Shown in pieces: positions 1 through 10,616 of a DNA stretch of 64,000 nt (position 1 is its first letter; each line of letters starts with the position of its first letter). The notes under the pieces are model-generated. The model was not told the origin of the DNA, did not search any database, and saw only the letters and a list, made by a program, of their open reading frames with translations. The DNA is from Williamsia sp. (GTDB taxonomy: Bacteria > Bacteroidota > Bacteroidia > Chitinophagales > Chitinophagaceae), in the NCBI GenBank assembly GCA_015069695.1, contig JADCRZ010000021.1, positions 52,215-116,214 of the forward strand, given 5' to 3'. A program made the translations under genes and the position numbers.

Positions 1-1497
<1,497 letters not shown>

Positions 1498-1522
1498 TTA
1501 GCTATTTTTTTAAATATGGTCG

Positions 1523-1530
1523 CAAAGGTA
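1523..1530 (-). promoter_or_regulatory. Putative Bacteroidota -7 box of atpD
   Basis: On the minus strand this reads TACCTTTG, an exact match to TAnnTTTG, about 40 nt before the atpD ATG. No clean -33 TTG at the usual 17-23 nt spacing is visible, so the assignment rests on the -7 element and its position. Confidence 0.45.
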
Positions 1531-1618
1531 TGGGAACGGAAGCAAAAATCCGAATAGATCGCGGGAGATCAGTTTTATATGGCTAAGGAAAGACAGGAAT
1601 GGGATGGGCCCAATGACC

Positions 1619-1969
1619 CTATGAACGCTTTTTTTTAAACAAGGATCCGATAGCTCCTCCGGCTTTTCTGAGGAGCCCAGAAGGCTTGGCTGCCTGCAGC
1701 ACCTTCAACCCCTTGAAGGCTACCGGGCTTTTTTTCAGAAAAAAACTGTTGATCAGTCCGCGGCCTGCGCCCAGGGCCAGGGAGCTTACTTTTCCCCTGA
1801 TAAAACCAGGCAGTACATTGTCTACACCCGAGTAGAAGAGTTCGCCGGGAACATGGCTGATCCGTTCACGCAGGACTTCTTCGCGCGCCCTGATGCGCTG
1901 GCGGAGTGCCTGTTGTTCCACCCTGAGATCTTCAAGGGAGCGGATAGAATTATTTGTTGGGTTCGCCAT
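1619..1969 (-). CDS. Small basic protein of unknown function, last gene of the YtxH module
   Basis: 116 residues, not recognised as a named family. The N-terminal third is charged and probably helical (SLEDLRVEQQALRQRIRARE, coiled-coil-like). The middle has Gly/Leu-rich amphipathic segments, and the C-terminus is very basic (GSLFKKKRS). Its start overlaps the stop of the upstream holin-like gene by 20 nt, so the two are probably translationally coupled. I infer a membrane-associated accessory of the YtxH/holin-like pair. It is not an obvious part of the ATP synthase operon. Confidence 0.75.
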   Translation of the reverse strand: MANPTNNSIRSLEDLRVEQQALRQRIRAREEVLRERISHVPGELFYSGVDNVLPGFIRGKVSSLALGAGRGLINSFFLKKSPVAFKGLKVLQAAKPSGLLRKAGGAIGSLFKKKRS

Positions 1970-2327
1970 CGTTCAATTCGTGGGTGTCAGAAAAAAACAA
2001 GCTGATAATCAGATCAGAGAAGTATTTACGCAGTATCTTTCTTTGCATGTAAACAATGAAAAGAAAAACTGCGTATAAGGCTGTGATAATTATAAAACCC
2101 AGGTACCAGTTCCTGGTTATCTGTGCAAAAAAGTATACACCCAGGGCACTGATCAGCAGTACAACCAGCAATGACAACAAGCCCAGGCATAAACCCAGCA
2201 GCAGGGAAGAACCAATCCCAGCTGTCCTTTCTGCAGTTTGATATTTCAGCAAGAGCAGCCGCTCTTGTATATATTCTTCTACCAACTGCTGGGTTTCTTT
2301 GAAAAATCCCTGTTTATCGGGTTCCAT
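1950..2327 (-). CDS. Holin-superfamily-III-like two-TM membrane protein
   Basis: 125 residues. An N-terminal amphipathic helix (FFKETQQLVEEYIQERLLLL) is followed by two strongly hydrophobic segments, about residues 39-69 and 74-96, and a short charged tail. This layout matches the phage-holin-like/DUF1469 type of inner-membrane protein that commonly accompanies YtxH proteins in Bacteroidota; no lytic role is implied. The ATG overlaps the stop of the YtxH gene by one base (TAATG), and its 3' end overlaps the next gene, so the three genes form one operon. Function is inferred from family and context only. Confidence 0.7.
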   Translation of the reverse strand: MEPDKQGFFKETQQLVEEYIQERLLLLKYQTAERTAGIGSSLLLGLCLGLLSLLVVLLISALGVYFFAQITRNWYLGFIIITALYAVFLFIVYMQRKILRKYFSDLIISLFFSDTHELNDGEPNK

Positions 2328-2584
2328 TAGCTGACACTTTTCTTCAGCTTATAGGCTTTCTTTTCAATATCATCAGAAACTTCTTTGCTTTTGTGCAGGT
2401 AGTGATCCAGCTTGTCCTCGAAAGAACTGTAAGCTTTTTTCAACTCGTCCTGTGCTTTTTCAGCGGCATCTTTGATATCATCAACTACATCCTGCCCTTG
2501 ATCGCTTTGCAGAAAAATTGCCAAAGCTGCGCTGGCTGCAGCTCCTACCGCCAACCCGATCCAGAAACTTGTGCTATTTGCCAT
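2327..2584 (-). CDS. YtxH domain-containing protein
   Basis: 85 residues. One N-terminal Gly/Ala-rich transmembrane segment (FWIGLAVGAAASAALAIFL, about residues 7-25) is followed by a charged helical region (DIKDAAEKAQDELKKAYSSF). This is the classical YtxH/general-stress small-protein layout. It is the first gene of the three-gene module reading toward atpD. A perfect TAnnTTTG box sits about 33 nt upstream of the ATG. Proteins of this type are linked to envelope stress in several bacteria; the exact role here is unknown. Confidence 0.8.
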   Translation of the reverse strand: MANSTSFWIGLAVGAAASAALAIFLQSDQGQDVVDDIKDAAEKAQDELKKAYSSFEDKLDHYLHKSKEVSDDIEKKAYKLKKSVS

Positions 2585-2616
2585 AGTGTTCTATTTTTGA
2601 GATGAATAAATGGATT

Positions 2617-2624
2617 CAAATGTA
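2617..2624 (-). promoter_or_regulatory. Putative -7 box of the YtxH operon
   Basis: Minus strand TACATTTG, an exact TAnnTTTG match, placed 33 nt upstream of the YtxH start codon. The -33 element is not clear. Confidence 0.45.
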
Positions 2625-2777
2625 CAGGTTTAATTTTCAACCAGATCTACTTCTGTTTGAAAATTATTTGTGAGAAAAGAACGTCATTTTTGTCCTTTAT
2701 TGTACTAAGCATACAAGCATCATGCTAAAATTTTTTTTGGGTATTAATCTCACCACATACCAAACAACAGCACGCCT

Positions 2778-3935
2778 ATGTTCCTGGTAAATGTCAGCGA
2801 CGGAAAAACTGCCCGGGAGTTCATAGCCGTCAATCCCCTGATGAACCAGGGAAATCCTCATTATATCCGTCCGCTGGACAAAGACGTCCATGATGTATTT
2901 GACCCTGCTAAAAACAAAGCCTATCGCTTTGGCCAAACTGCGCGCTGGATCCTGAAGGATGACCAGCAAAAGCTGATCGGACGCATCGCCGCTTTTACCA
3001 ATACAAAGTACAAGAACAAAGGCGATGATGTGCCCGTGGGCGGGATCGGCTTCTTTGACTGCATCAACAACCAGGAAGCAGCCGATATGTTGTTTGATGT
3101 AGCCAAACACTGGCTGCTCCAGCAAGGCATGCAGGCCATGGATGGCCCCATCAATTTTGGGGAACGTGACCGCTGGTGGGGGCTACTGGTGGAAGGATTT
3201 GATCCACCCGTCTACTGCCTTAATTACAATCTACCCTACTATCGGTCCCTGTTCGAGACCTATGGCTTTAAGCTGTTCTACCAGCAGATCTGTTTTGCCA
3301 TGAAGCCCAAAAAGCCCCTGCAGCAGAAACTATACGAACGCCACGCGCTCATTGCTGCTGACCCCGATTTTTCTGTCCGCTGGCTACAACACGGTGACCT
3401 CGACCGGATGGCCAAGGACTTTACCACTGTTTACAACAAAGCCTGGGCCGGGCATGGAGGCCTCAAAGAATTGAATACAGCAACAGCGGTGAAGATGTTC
3501 AAGTCCATGAAACCTGTCATGGATAAAAGGGTCATCTGGTTTACTTATTACAAGGAAGAGCCGATTGCCCTGTTTGTGAACCTGCCTGATCTCAATCAAT
3601 GGTTCAGATCATTGAACGGCCAGTTCGGACTGCTGGCCAAACTGAAATTCTTATGGCTCAAATGGACCCGGCCCTGCACCCGCTTTGTTGGATTGGTGTT
3701 TGGCGTGATTCCCGAGTACCAGCAAAAAGGCGTGGACGCATACATGATTATAGAAGCCTACAAGGAAATCCTGGAATTGCCGTACGAGGAGTATGAAATG
3801 CAATGGATCGGTGATTTCAACCCCAAGATGATCCGGGTAGCAGAAGGATTGGGAGCCCACCCCAGTAGGAAATTAACGACATACCGCTATTATTTTGACC
3901 GCTTAAAAGAATTCAAGCGCCATCCGCAAGTGTAA
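2778..3935 (+). CDS. YghO-like protein, acyl-CoA N-acyltransferase superfamily
   Basis: 385 residues, soluble, without signal peptide. The sequence resembles the uncharacterised YghO-like family found in Bacteroidota and Proteobacteria, which is usually placed in the GNAT (acyl-CoA N-acyltransferase) fold. Visible landmarks are GRIAAFTNTKYKNKG and GPINFGERDRWWGLLVEGF, followed by a C-terminal half with PEYQQKGVDAYMI and QWIGDFNPKMIRVAEGLGA, which looks like a GNAT acetyl-CoA-binding half. The substrate is unknown. The next gene starts 30 nt downstream on the same strand, so the two may be co-transcribed. Confidence 0.7.
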   Translation: MFLVNVSDGKTAREFIAVNPLMNQGNPHYIRPLDKDVHDVFDPAKNKAYRFGQTARWILKDDQQKLIGRIAAFTNTKYKNKGDDVPVGGIGFFDCINNQEAADMLFDVAKHWLLQQGMQAMDGPINFGERDRWWGLLVEGFDPPVYCLNYNLPYYRSLFETYGFKLFYQQICFAMKPKKPLQQKLYERHALIAADPDFSVRWLQHGDLDRMAKDFTTVYNKAWAGHGGLKELNTATAVKMFKSMKPVMDKRVIWFTYYKEEPIALFVNLPDLNQWFRSLNGQFGLLAKLKFLWLKWTRPCTRFVGLVFGVIPEYQQKGVDAYMIIEAYKEILELPYEEYEMQWIGDFNPKMIRVAEGLGAHPSRKLTTYRYYFDRLKEFKRHPQV

Positions 3936-3965
3936 GCTGGATGGCCCTCAACCTTATTTTTATTT

Positions 3966-4475
3966 ATGGTTAGTTTCACCGCAACCATTTACCAGTTCAA
4001 AGAAAACGGCGATAAAACCGGGTGGACTTATATTGAAATTCCGGCTAACCTGGCATCAGTTCTACAACCCGGGTCCAAGAAGTCTTTCCGGGTAAAAGGG
4101 TTTTTGGATGATTATGCCTTCAGCGGAGTGAGCCTGCTTCCGCATGGTGAGGGCAATTTCCTGATGGCCTTGAATGCAACGATCAGAAAAGGCATCCGTA
4201 AACGAAAGGATGCCACCGTGCGGGTAAGGATGGAAACAGACAACCAGGTGTGGGAGATACCAGGCTATATCACAGACTGCCTGGATGACGAGCCGGCAGC
4301 GAAAGCACATCTTCAAAGCTTGCCCAAAAGCCACCAACGCTATTTTATAAAGTGGGTCGAATCCGCAAAAACGGAACCTACAAAGACAAAGCGGCTGGGC
4401 CAAATGATCACAGCTTTGGCAAAGGGACAAGGCTACCCTGAGATGGTGAGAGCAAACCGGGACAAGCTTGATTAA
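3966..4475 (+). CDS. DUF1905 / YdeI-OmpD-associated domain protein
   Basis: 169 residues, cytosolic. The N-terminal half (TWxYIEIPANLA, FRVKGFLDDYAFSGVSLLP) is a DUF1905-type small beta-barrel. The C-terminal half has the Bacteriocin-protection/YdeI-type helix pattern, with conserved LPKSHQRYFIKWVESAKTEPTK near residues 117-138, where the segment after SHQ is the recognisable family signature. Members are annotated as YdeI or OmpD-associated; the biochemical role is not established. It lies 30 nt downstream of the YghO-like gene. A short hairpin follows at 4515-4533. Confidence 0.8.
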   Translation: MVSFTATIYQFKENGDKTGWTYIEIPANLASVLQPGSKKSFRVKGFLDDYAFSGVSLLPHGEGNFLMALNATIRKGIRKRKDATVRVRMETDNQVWEIPGYITDCLDDEPAAKAHLQSLPKSHQRYFIKWVESAKTEPTKTKRLGQMITALAKGQGYPEMVRANRDKLD

Positions 4476-4514
4476 GCCAATATAAGGTTCGTTTGATCCA
4501 TACGATCTTTCAAG

Positions 4515-4533
4515 CCTTATTCGAAAAATAAGG
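4515..4533 (+). terminator. Possible weak terminator hairpin
   Basis: CCTTATT, five-base loop, AATAAGG: a perfect 7-bp stem 40 nt after the DUF1905 gene. No U-run follows, so intrinsic termination is doubtful. Confidence 0.3.
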
Positions 4534-4724
4534 ATTCGGGTCAACCAGGGAAATTTCATGTGAACAGAAAAAATTGTCTGCAGGATAACGGCTTTCTATA
4601 AGACCCTGACTACTAATATAAAAAATTTCAAATATTATCTTTTCCTTATGTTGATAAGTTAAAGCTGCCTGAACAAGCAGCATTCTGGTTAAAATTTGAA
4701 TCTTTGCAGGCAAAACTTTCTGCA

Positions 4725-7700
4725 ATGAGCAAAATTGTCCGCAACTTTTTAAGCATAGCAATATGCTTGATCTTTCTATCATCGCTTTACGCCCAGGAAA
4801 CAACTTCTGAAATAACCGGTGTTGTTACCGACAACAAAACGGGACTGGTGGGCGCTACCGTAACGGTTGTTAACCAGTCAACCGGCGGGAAATATGAGAC
4901 CCTCACCCGCAAAGAAGGAAGGTATAACCTGCCCAACCTGCGTGTAGGTGGTCCCTACTCGGTTTCAGTTACTTTTGTAGGATACAAAGAAGAAAAACAA
5001 GATAGTATTTTCCTGTTGCTGGGACAGGCATTCAAGGCCAATTTCAACCTCACCTCAGCCTCCCAATCACTCGAGAATGTGGTCGTAACTGCCGGCCGGC
5101 AGGAAAAAGTGATCAACAACAACCGGACGGGCAGTCAGGAGATCATCAACAGGACGCAGATTGAACGGCTGCCTACGATCAACCGCTCACTGCAGGACTT
5201 TACCAAGCTCACGCCCTCTGCCAGCGGGTTCAATATCGGTGGCCGCAACGGCTTTTTAAACAATGTAACGGTAGACGGTGCCAACCTGACCAACACGTTT
5301 GGATTGGGCTCCTCTCCTGCCCTTGGAAGCCAGACCAATTCGCAACCCATCAGCCTGGATGCCATCGAGCAGATCCAGGTTAACGTATCTCCATACGATG
5401 TACGCCAGGGCGGCTTTTCGGGAGCCGGCATCAACTCGGTAACCAGAAGCGGTACCAACCAGTTCCGGGGTTCGGTTTATACGTATCTGCGCTCACCGGA
5501 TGTACAGGGATACAATGTGCGCACCATTGAAGTTCCTAAGCAGGATTACAGCTACAACCTGCGCGGAGCTTCCTTGGGCGGTCCCATCATTCCCAATAAA
5601 CTGTTCTTTTTTGTCAGCGGTGAGCAGGAAAGATTAAAATCACCCGGCACGAGCTATATTGCTTCTGATGCAAGCCACCAACCCGGCGGCAATGTTTCGC
5701 AGGCCAGCAAAAACACCCTCGACAGCCTGAAGAACTTTTTGATGAGCAGGTACAGCTACGACCCGGGGGATTATCAGGGCTATACCTACAGCACCCAAAG
5801 TGATAAGTTGACGGTGAAGCTGGATTGGAACATCAACAGCAAAAACACCTTTACCGTTAAATACAATTACCTGAAATCTTTCCGGGAAATACCTGCCAGC
5901 AACAGTGGTTCTGTGAATGCAGTTGGAAGAACGGCCGGTCCTACCGCCATGCCATTTTACGGCAGCGGCTATGCGCAGAACAACAACTTCAACATCGTGA
6001 TCGGTGAGTTGAATACACGCATAAGCAACAGGTTCTCCAACAAATTGCAGGTAGGATACTCTGCGCTGCGGGATTTCCGCTCCTATCTCTCACCGCAGGT
6101 CTTTCCGCTGGTTGACATCCTGGACGGATCAGGCAATCCGTTCACCAGCTTCGGCAACGAACAATACTCGTATGGAAACAGGTTGAACACTGACATCACC
6201 CAATTGTCTGACATCTTCACCTGGTACCAGGGAACACATGAGTTTACGTTCGGGACCCAGAATTTTTACAAGAAATATGTAAACGGGTTTTCTCCCAGCT
6301 ACCAGGGTGTTTACAGGTTCAGTAACCTGGCTGATTTTTATGCCAGTGCCAATGGTATAAAAAGAACCCTGGCCCGCTATGACCTGTCTTATGCCCTGAC
6401 CAAAGACGGTTCTTTTCCTTTTGCAACCCCTGCTGCATTGGAAGTAGGTGTGTTTGCCCAGGATAAATGGAGGATCAAATCCAACTTTACACTAACCTAC
6501 GGCTTGCGGATAGACGCGCCTTTCTTTAAAGCCGAATTTACTTCCAATCCCAATGTGCCCGCGCTGACCTTCAGGAATGGTCTCCATGTTGATGTGGGAC
6601 AAAAGCCCAAAACAACACCGCTGTTTTCTCCGCGCGTAGGTTTCAACTGGGATGTGAAAGATGATAAAGTAACGCAGGTGCGCGGCGGTATTGGATTGTT
6701 CTCAGGTCCGCCCCCGTTTGTTTGGATCAGCAACCAGGCCAGCAACAACGGTGTGCAGTTTGGCACCATCGGAATAAACAACGATACCTCCCGTCTTTTC
6801 AGTCCGGATGTAAATAAGTACAGACCGTCAAGCGGAACAAATACCTCTTACAGCATCAACGTTACAGACAAAAACTTCAAGTATCCCCAGGTACTAAAAG
6901 CAACCCTGGCCGTTGACCGGAAAATTCCCGGCGACATCGTACTGACCCTGGAAGGCAATTACTCCAAGGACATCAACAATGTAAACTTTGAAAACATCAA
7001 CCTGCCTTCTACCGGTACGGCGCTTGTTGGATCGGATAACAGGATCCGCTACGCTTCATCCAGAATTTATGGTGGTGTCCCGGTTGCTTCACTCACCAAT
7101 CCAAATATCAGCAATGCAATCCTGATGAAGAATTACAACAAGGGCTATGCTTATTATTTGACCATCCAGGCCCAGAAAACATTCCGCAATTTATACCTGA
7201 ATGTGGCCTATACATATTCAAAATCAAAAGACCTGAATATAGGCGGCTCAACAGCCAGTACCTTGTGGGGCACCAGGCCGGTGAAAGGAGATCCCAATGC
7301 GCCGGAACTGGGTTACTCCAATTTCTATGTGCCGCACCGGGTGATCGCATCTGCTTCCTACCGCTTCAGCTACGGCAAAAACTTTGCGACATCTATCGGG
7401 GCCATCTTTGAAGCTTCGCCCAGTGTGATCACCGAAGCCAGCTTGTACGGCGTGGCATCTTATGTATACAACGGCGATGTAAACAACGATGGCAATACCA
7501 GCAACGACCTGATCTATATTCCCAAAGACCAGAACGACATTGTACTGGTTCCTGTTAATACCGGCGGCGGTACGATCACTGATACCAGGACAACAGCACA
7601 GATATGGGCACAGCTGAACAACTACATCAACCAGGATCCTTACCTGAGCAAACACCGCGGACAAGTTGCAGAGCGAAATGGCCTGGTAATGCCTTTTGCA

Positions 7701-8039
7701 AAACGTCTTGACCTGAACATCACGCAGGATTTTTACCTGGTTACCGGAACCGGTAAAAAGACCAGCGACAAACACACCCTGCGGCTCAGCTTCGACCTGA
7801 TCAATGCAGGCAATTTCATGAACAAGAATTGGGGTATCTATAAAACCACCAATCTTACCAGTTTCCTGAAATATGAAGGGCTTGCACCCGCAGGCACCGC
7901 AAATGCCGGCAAGCCCCGCTATTCTTTCCAATACCTGGATGCAGCCAACCAGATTCCGCTTACCAGCACATTCAAAGACTATACCGGTCTTCTCTCGCGC
8001 TGGCAGGCACAGATCGGCATCCGGTATCTTTTTAATTGA
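4725..8039 (+). CDS. Oar-like TonB-dependent receptor with carboxypeptidase-regulatory-like N-terminus
   Basis: 1104 residues from ATG 4725. An in-frame TTG 21 nt upstream is ignored because the ATG places the signal peptide (MSKIVRNFLSIAICLIFLSS, cleavage near LYAQ) exactly at the N-terminus. Residues about 25-110 form a carboxypeptidase-regulatory-like beta-sandwich (GVVTDNKTGLVGATVTVV), followed by a plug-like region (LPTINRSLQDFTKLTPSASG, GGRNGFLNNVTVDGANLTN) and a long outer-membrane barrel ending in RWQAQIGIRYLFN, with a terminal aromatic region typical of barrels. The Oar-type plug and lack of an adjacent SusD suggest import of peptides, siderophores or another ligand rather than classical glycan uptake; the substrate is unknown. 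It converges with the next gene on a shared strong hairpin. Confidence 0.9.
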   Translation: MSKIVRNFLSIAICLIFLSSLYAQETTSEITGVVTDNKTGLVGATVTVVNQSTGGKYETLTRKEGRYNLPNLRVGGPYSVSVTFVGYKEEKQDSIFLLLGQAFKANFNLTSASQSLENVVVTAGRQEKVINNNRTGSQEIINRTQIERLPTINRSLQDFTKLTPSASGFNIGGRNGFLNNVTVDGANLTNTFGLGSSPALGSQTNSQPISLDAIEQIQVNVSPYDVRQGGFSGAGINSVTRSGTNQFRGSVYTYLRSPDVQGYNVRTIEVPKQDYSYNLRGASLGGPIIPNKLFFFVSGEQERLKSPGTSYIASDASHQPGGNVSQASKNTLDSLKNFLMSRYSYDPGDYQGYTYSTQSDKLTVKLDWNINSKNTFTVKYNYLKSFREIPASNSGSVNAVGRTAGPTAMPFYGSGYAQNNNFNIVIGELNTRISNRFSNKLQVGYSALRDFRSYLSPQVFPLVDILDGSGNPFTSFGNEQYSYGNRLNTDITQLSDIFTWYQGTHEFTFGTQNFYKKYVNGFSPSYQGVYRFSNLADFYASANGIKRTLARYDLSYALTKDGSFPFATPAALEVGVFAQDKWRIKSNFTLTYGLRIDAPFFKAEFTSNPNVPALTFRNGLHVDVGQKPKTTPLFSPRVGFNWDVKDDKVTQVRGGIGLFSGPPPFVWISNQASNNGVQFGTIGINNDTSRLFSPDVNKYRPSSGTNTSYSINVTDKNFKYPQVLKATLAVDRKIPGDIVLTLEGNYSKDINNVNFENINLPSTGTALVGSDNRIRYASSRIYGGVPVASLTNPNISNAILMKNYNKGYAYYLTIQAQKTFRNLYLNVAYTYSKSKDLNIGGSTASTLWGTRPVKGDPNAPELGYSNFYVPHRVIASASYRFSYGKNFATSIGAIFEASPSVITEASLYGVASYVYNGDVNNDGNTSNDLIYIPKDQNDIVLVPVNTGGGTITDTRTTAQIWAQLNNYINQDPYLSKHRGQVAERNGLVMPFAKRLDLNITQDFYLVTGTGKKTSDKHTLRLSFDLINAGNFMNKNWGIYKTTNLTSFLKYEGLAPAGTANAGKPRYSFQYLDAANQIPLTSTFKDYTGLLSRWQAQIGIRYLFN

Positions 8040-8053
8040 TCAAAAAGTATCTT

Positions 8054-8096
8054 AACTACAAAAGGCTGTCTGGTTTGCAGACAGCCTTTTGTAGTT
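8054..8096. terminator. Strong bidirectional intrinsic terminator
   Basis: A perfect 19-bp stem (8054-8072 with 8078-8096) around the five-base loop GTTTG. The outer stem is A/T-rich (CTACAAAA...TTTTGTAG) and the inner stem is GC-rich, so it can terminate transcription from both sides. It lies between the convergent receptor gene and the barrel gene. Confidence 0.9.
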
Positions 8097-8147
8097 ATAG
8101 GCACTATGATTTTATCTACTTAAAAATCAAGGCATCGGTGGCCTTCC

Positions 8148-8819
8148 CTAAAATTTGTATCCCACAAAAACCTGTACAACGTTGTTCTTTGATTTCAAAT
8201 CCTTGGTCGGTGGAATAAATGCGGGATAGATGGGCATGGTGGTGCTGGTTTCTTTGTAGACGTTGCTCAATCCAAGGTTATAGCGGGCACCAAGAAGCAA
8301 GCCTTTTACAGGATGAATTTCCACTCCGCCGGCAAAGCCATACTCAAAACGGTTGTAATAATCAGCCACTGCTGCATAGGGATTTTTTGAGCCATTGGCT
8401 GAACTGCTGTCGGCCTTTGCATTGAGCAGGTAGGCCAGCTGGATACCGGCTTGCAGCTGCACAAAACGGGTGATATTCACGGTGGTCATTTGCGGCAGCA
8501 GGATATAGTCCAGCATCACAGAACCGCTTTTGGTATTTGTTTTAAAGTCATAGCCTTGCCGGGAAAACAAGATCTCGGAGCGATATCCCATGATGGTCTT
8601 TCCGCTGAAGCCGGGGGAAATAAAGGCCCCTGCCTGAAACCCGGTCCTGTTGGCAGCATTGATGTTGGAAGCATTGGTCACATTGGCAAAATTGGCACCG
8701 AACTTTATGCCCAGTCCGGCTTTGGAAGAACTTTCAGATTTGGCAGCATCTTGTGCAATGGCAGAGAAACTAAAAATGGTGGCAAGAAAAAAGAGGGTTC
8801 CGGTTAAAGTTGTTTTCAT
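8148..8819 (-). CDS. Porin-family outer-membrane beta-barrel protein
   Basis: 223 residues. It has a signal peptide (MKTTLTGTLFFLATIFSFSAIAQ, cleavage near residue 23), a serine-rich linker, then alternating beta-strands beginning GLGIKFGANFANVTN and ending VVQVFVGYKF with a C-terminal aromatic. This is the small 8-10-strand OMP_b-brl_2/PorT-like layout abundant in Bacteroidota. No substrate can be assigned. The gene is monocistronic, convergent with the receptor, and divergent from the next gene across a 136-nt intergenic region that contains a perfect 12-bp palindrome. Confidence 0.8.
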   Translation of the reverse strand: MKTTLTGTLFFLATIFSFSAIAQDAAKSESSSKAGLGIKFGANFANVTNASNINAANRTGFQAGAFISPGFSGKTIMGYRSEILFSRQGYDFKTNTKSGSVMLDYILLPQMTTVNITRFVQLQAGIQLAYLLNAKADSSSANGSKNPYAAVADYYNRFEYGFAGGVEIHPVKGLLLGARYNLGLSNVYKETSTTMPIYPAFIPPTKDLKSKNNVVQVFVGYKF

Positions 8820-8861
8820 TTGTTTTGTTTGTAACGGTAAAGTTTTTCTTGTTAAAGGGTT

Positions 8862-8873
8862 AAACAGCTGTTT
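8862..8873. promoter_or_regulatory. 12-bp perfect palindrome in divergent promoter region
   Basis: AAACAGCTGTTT is a perfect palindrome, 43 nt upstream of the barrel gene and 83 nt upstream of the divergent exported-protein gene. AAAGGG and CCCTTT also flank it as wider inverted arms. It could be an operator; no regulator is identified. Confidence 0.3.
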
Positions 8874-8955
8874 TCTTGTTTTTACAGCCCTTTGACGCAG
8901 CTTTGTAAGATTGGGTTACATCATTTTCACTATCTTCATTTACTTACTTGATTGC

Positions 8956-9486
8956 ATGAAACAACTGCTAAAGAAATTCTGTTTGCTGGCTGTACTCGGT
9001 ATTACACTTGAAACGCAGGCGCAGGAAGAATTCCCCAAAGGGTGGGTCATGTACCTGGAAGCTTTGCAAGGTGCCGCTACAAACTTTCATGCAGGGCCCG
9101 ACCAGTTTGTTGGGAATCTCCAGCTAAGCCCGCAGCTCACCTTAATTCCTGATCACATCCGTGTATCAGCTATCGGGGGCACTGCTTTTTACAACAAAAA
9201 ATTTTATGGAACATACGGTGCCGGGTTGAACTGGAGACTTTCTACCATCAGTTTTGATCCGTTTGGCTCCCTCCTGAACCTGCAGGTTCAGCTGCAGCAT
9301 CTGTGGGGCACAGACAAGCAAAGATTAGTGGGCGGCGGGTTGAAGGCCGAGCTGGGACAAATCTTCCTGGTTGGCATCAGCGCCCACCGGGATTATCAGT
9401 TGAATGAATGGTGGCTTCAGACCGGGATTGGCTTTAACCTCCTGCACAAAAAAAAGAAGGATGCAGGAGATCCGTTCGAAAAATAG
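8956..9486 (+). CDS. Exported protein of unknown function, barrel-like
   Basis: 176 residues from ATG 8956, chosen because it puts a good signal peptide first (MKQLLKKFCLLAVLGITLET, cleavage near QAQ). The mature part has alternating hydrophobic residues and aromatics (PQLTLIPDHIRVSAIGG, FYGTYGAGLNWRLST, FLVGISAHRDYQL), suggesting a small outer-membrane barrel or periplasmic beta-protein, loosely like Bacteroides TraO-type proteins. No named family is certain. Only 4 nt separate it from the patatin gene, so the two are probably co-expressed. Confidence 0.7.
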   Translation: MKQLLKKFCLLAVLGITLETQAQEEFPKGWVMYLEALQGAATNFHAGPDQFVGNLQLSPQLTLIPDHIRVSAIGGTAFYNKKFYGTYGAGLNWRLSTISFDPFGSLLNLQVQLQHLWGTDKQRLVGGGLKAELGQIFLVGISAHRDYQLNEWWLQTGIGFNLLHKKKKDAGDPFEK

Positions 9487-9490
9487 GCGT

Positions 9491-10507
9491 ATGAAAAGAG
9501 CATTGGTCATTAGCGGCGGCGGCGCCCGGGGCGCTTTTGCAGTGGGCGTAATCCGGTATTTGTCTAGTCATTTTCCATCGATTGTGTTCGACTCCATTAT
9601 TGGAACCAGTACAGGTGCCCTGATCGCACCGATGGCTGCAATCGGCGACATTAACACGCTCGTCAAATTGTATACAACGACCACCACCAACAATATCATC
9701 CTCAAGGGAAATATTGTCAACCGCCTGCTCTCCAGCAATTCACTGTATGATGCCTCGCCACTGGCCCAGCTGATTTCACAGTATTACAACGACGCTTACT
9801 GCCAGAAGCTATTTCAGCTGCAAAAAGAAATTTACCTGGTCACTACCTGTTTGCAAACCAGCGATACGGTTTATTTTACCAACCGCGATGCGCAGCTCCA
9901 GACAGACTTTGATGTGCGCAAATTGCTCAATCCGGATGAACTCCGCAGGGCCATGATGGCATCGGCCTGCCAGCCTGTTTTTATGCCGCCGATCGAAGTG
10001 AAAAAAGGAAGTGTACCGTTGCGGCAGTATGTAGATGGGGGTGTTCGCGAACTGGCGGGATTGCAGTTGGCAATTGATGCCGGGGCAGAGGAAATCTTCG
10101 CCATCCTGCTTACGCCGGCCAATGCACCGGCTGAGGAAAAAAATTTTAATAATACGCTGTCTATCCTCGAACAAACGGTTGATATTTTTACGCAGGATGT
10201 AGGTTTGAACGATGTGCAGCTGCCGCTGGCTTATAACCGGGCGTTGGGTTATATCGCTGCTGTAAAAAACAAGATGCTGGCAGCGGGCATTCCCCCGCAA
10301 ACCATCGACAATTATTTCACCGTTCCGGACAATCCGTTCTCCGGCAAAAAACCCCTGAAGATCTGGATCATCCGGCCGGATACGGCGCTTGGCGGTGGCC
10401 CGGGCGGACTCAACTTTGATCCGGCTGAAATGAAAGCGATGCTGGCGAAAGGCGAACAAAAAGCAGCTGATTTCATGGCGCACCTGCCACCCCAGGGAAG
10501 TGTGTAA
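9491..10507 (+). CDS. Patatin-like phospholipase
   Basis: 338 residues from ATG 9491; an upstream in-frame start lies inside the previous gene and is ignored. All patatin hallmarks are present near the expected places: oxyanion loop GGGARG (residues 9-14), nucleophile elbow GTSTG with Ser40, and the dyad aspartate in DGG (Asp182). The family hydrolyses phospholipid or other acyl esters with a Ser-Asp dyad. There is no signal peptide, so it is cytosolic or peripheral on the membrane. It follows the exported protein gene by 4 nt. It could act in lipid turnover or as an effector; the context does not decide. Confidence 0.9.
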   Translation: MKRALVISGGGARGAFAVGVIRYLSSHFPSIVFDSIIGTSTGALIAPMAAIGDINTLVKLYTTTTTNNIILKGNIVNRLLSSNSLYDASPLAQLISQYYNDAYCQKLFQLQKEIYLVTTCLQTSDTVYFTNRDAQLQTDFDVRKLLNPDELRRAMMASACQPVFMPPIEVKKGSVPLRQYVDGGVRELAGLQLAIDAGAEEIFAILLTPANAPAEEKNFNNTLSILEQTVDIFTQDVGLNDVQLPLAYNRALGYIAAVKNKMLAAGIPPQTIDNYFTVPDNPFSGKKPLKIWIIRPDTALGGGPGGLNFDPAEMKAMLAKGEQKAADFMAHLPPQGSV

Positions 10508-10616
10508 AGCTTGGTTGAAGAAGAGCGGGCTGTTGCCATCGGGACTTACTATCCCTGCTTACCTTTTATTGTAAGCGGATGATACTTGCATACTGGTCAT
10601 CTACAACACTTGGCAT

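Noticed and set aside
2697..3125. 142-codon minus-strand ORF over the YghO-like gene
   Set aside because: Antisense shadow; no coding pattern of its own and the plus-strand frame shows conserved motifs.
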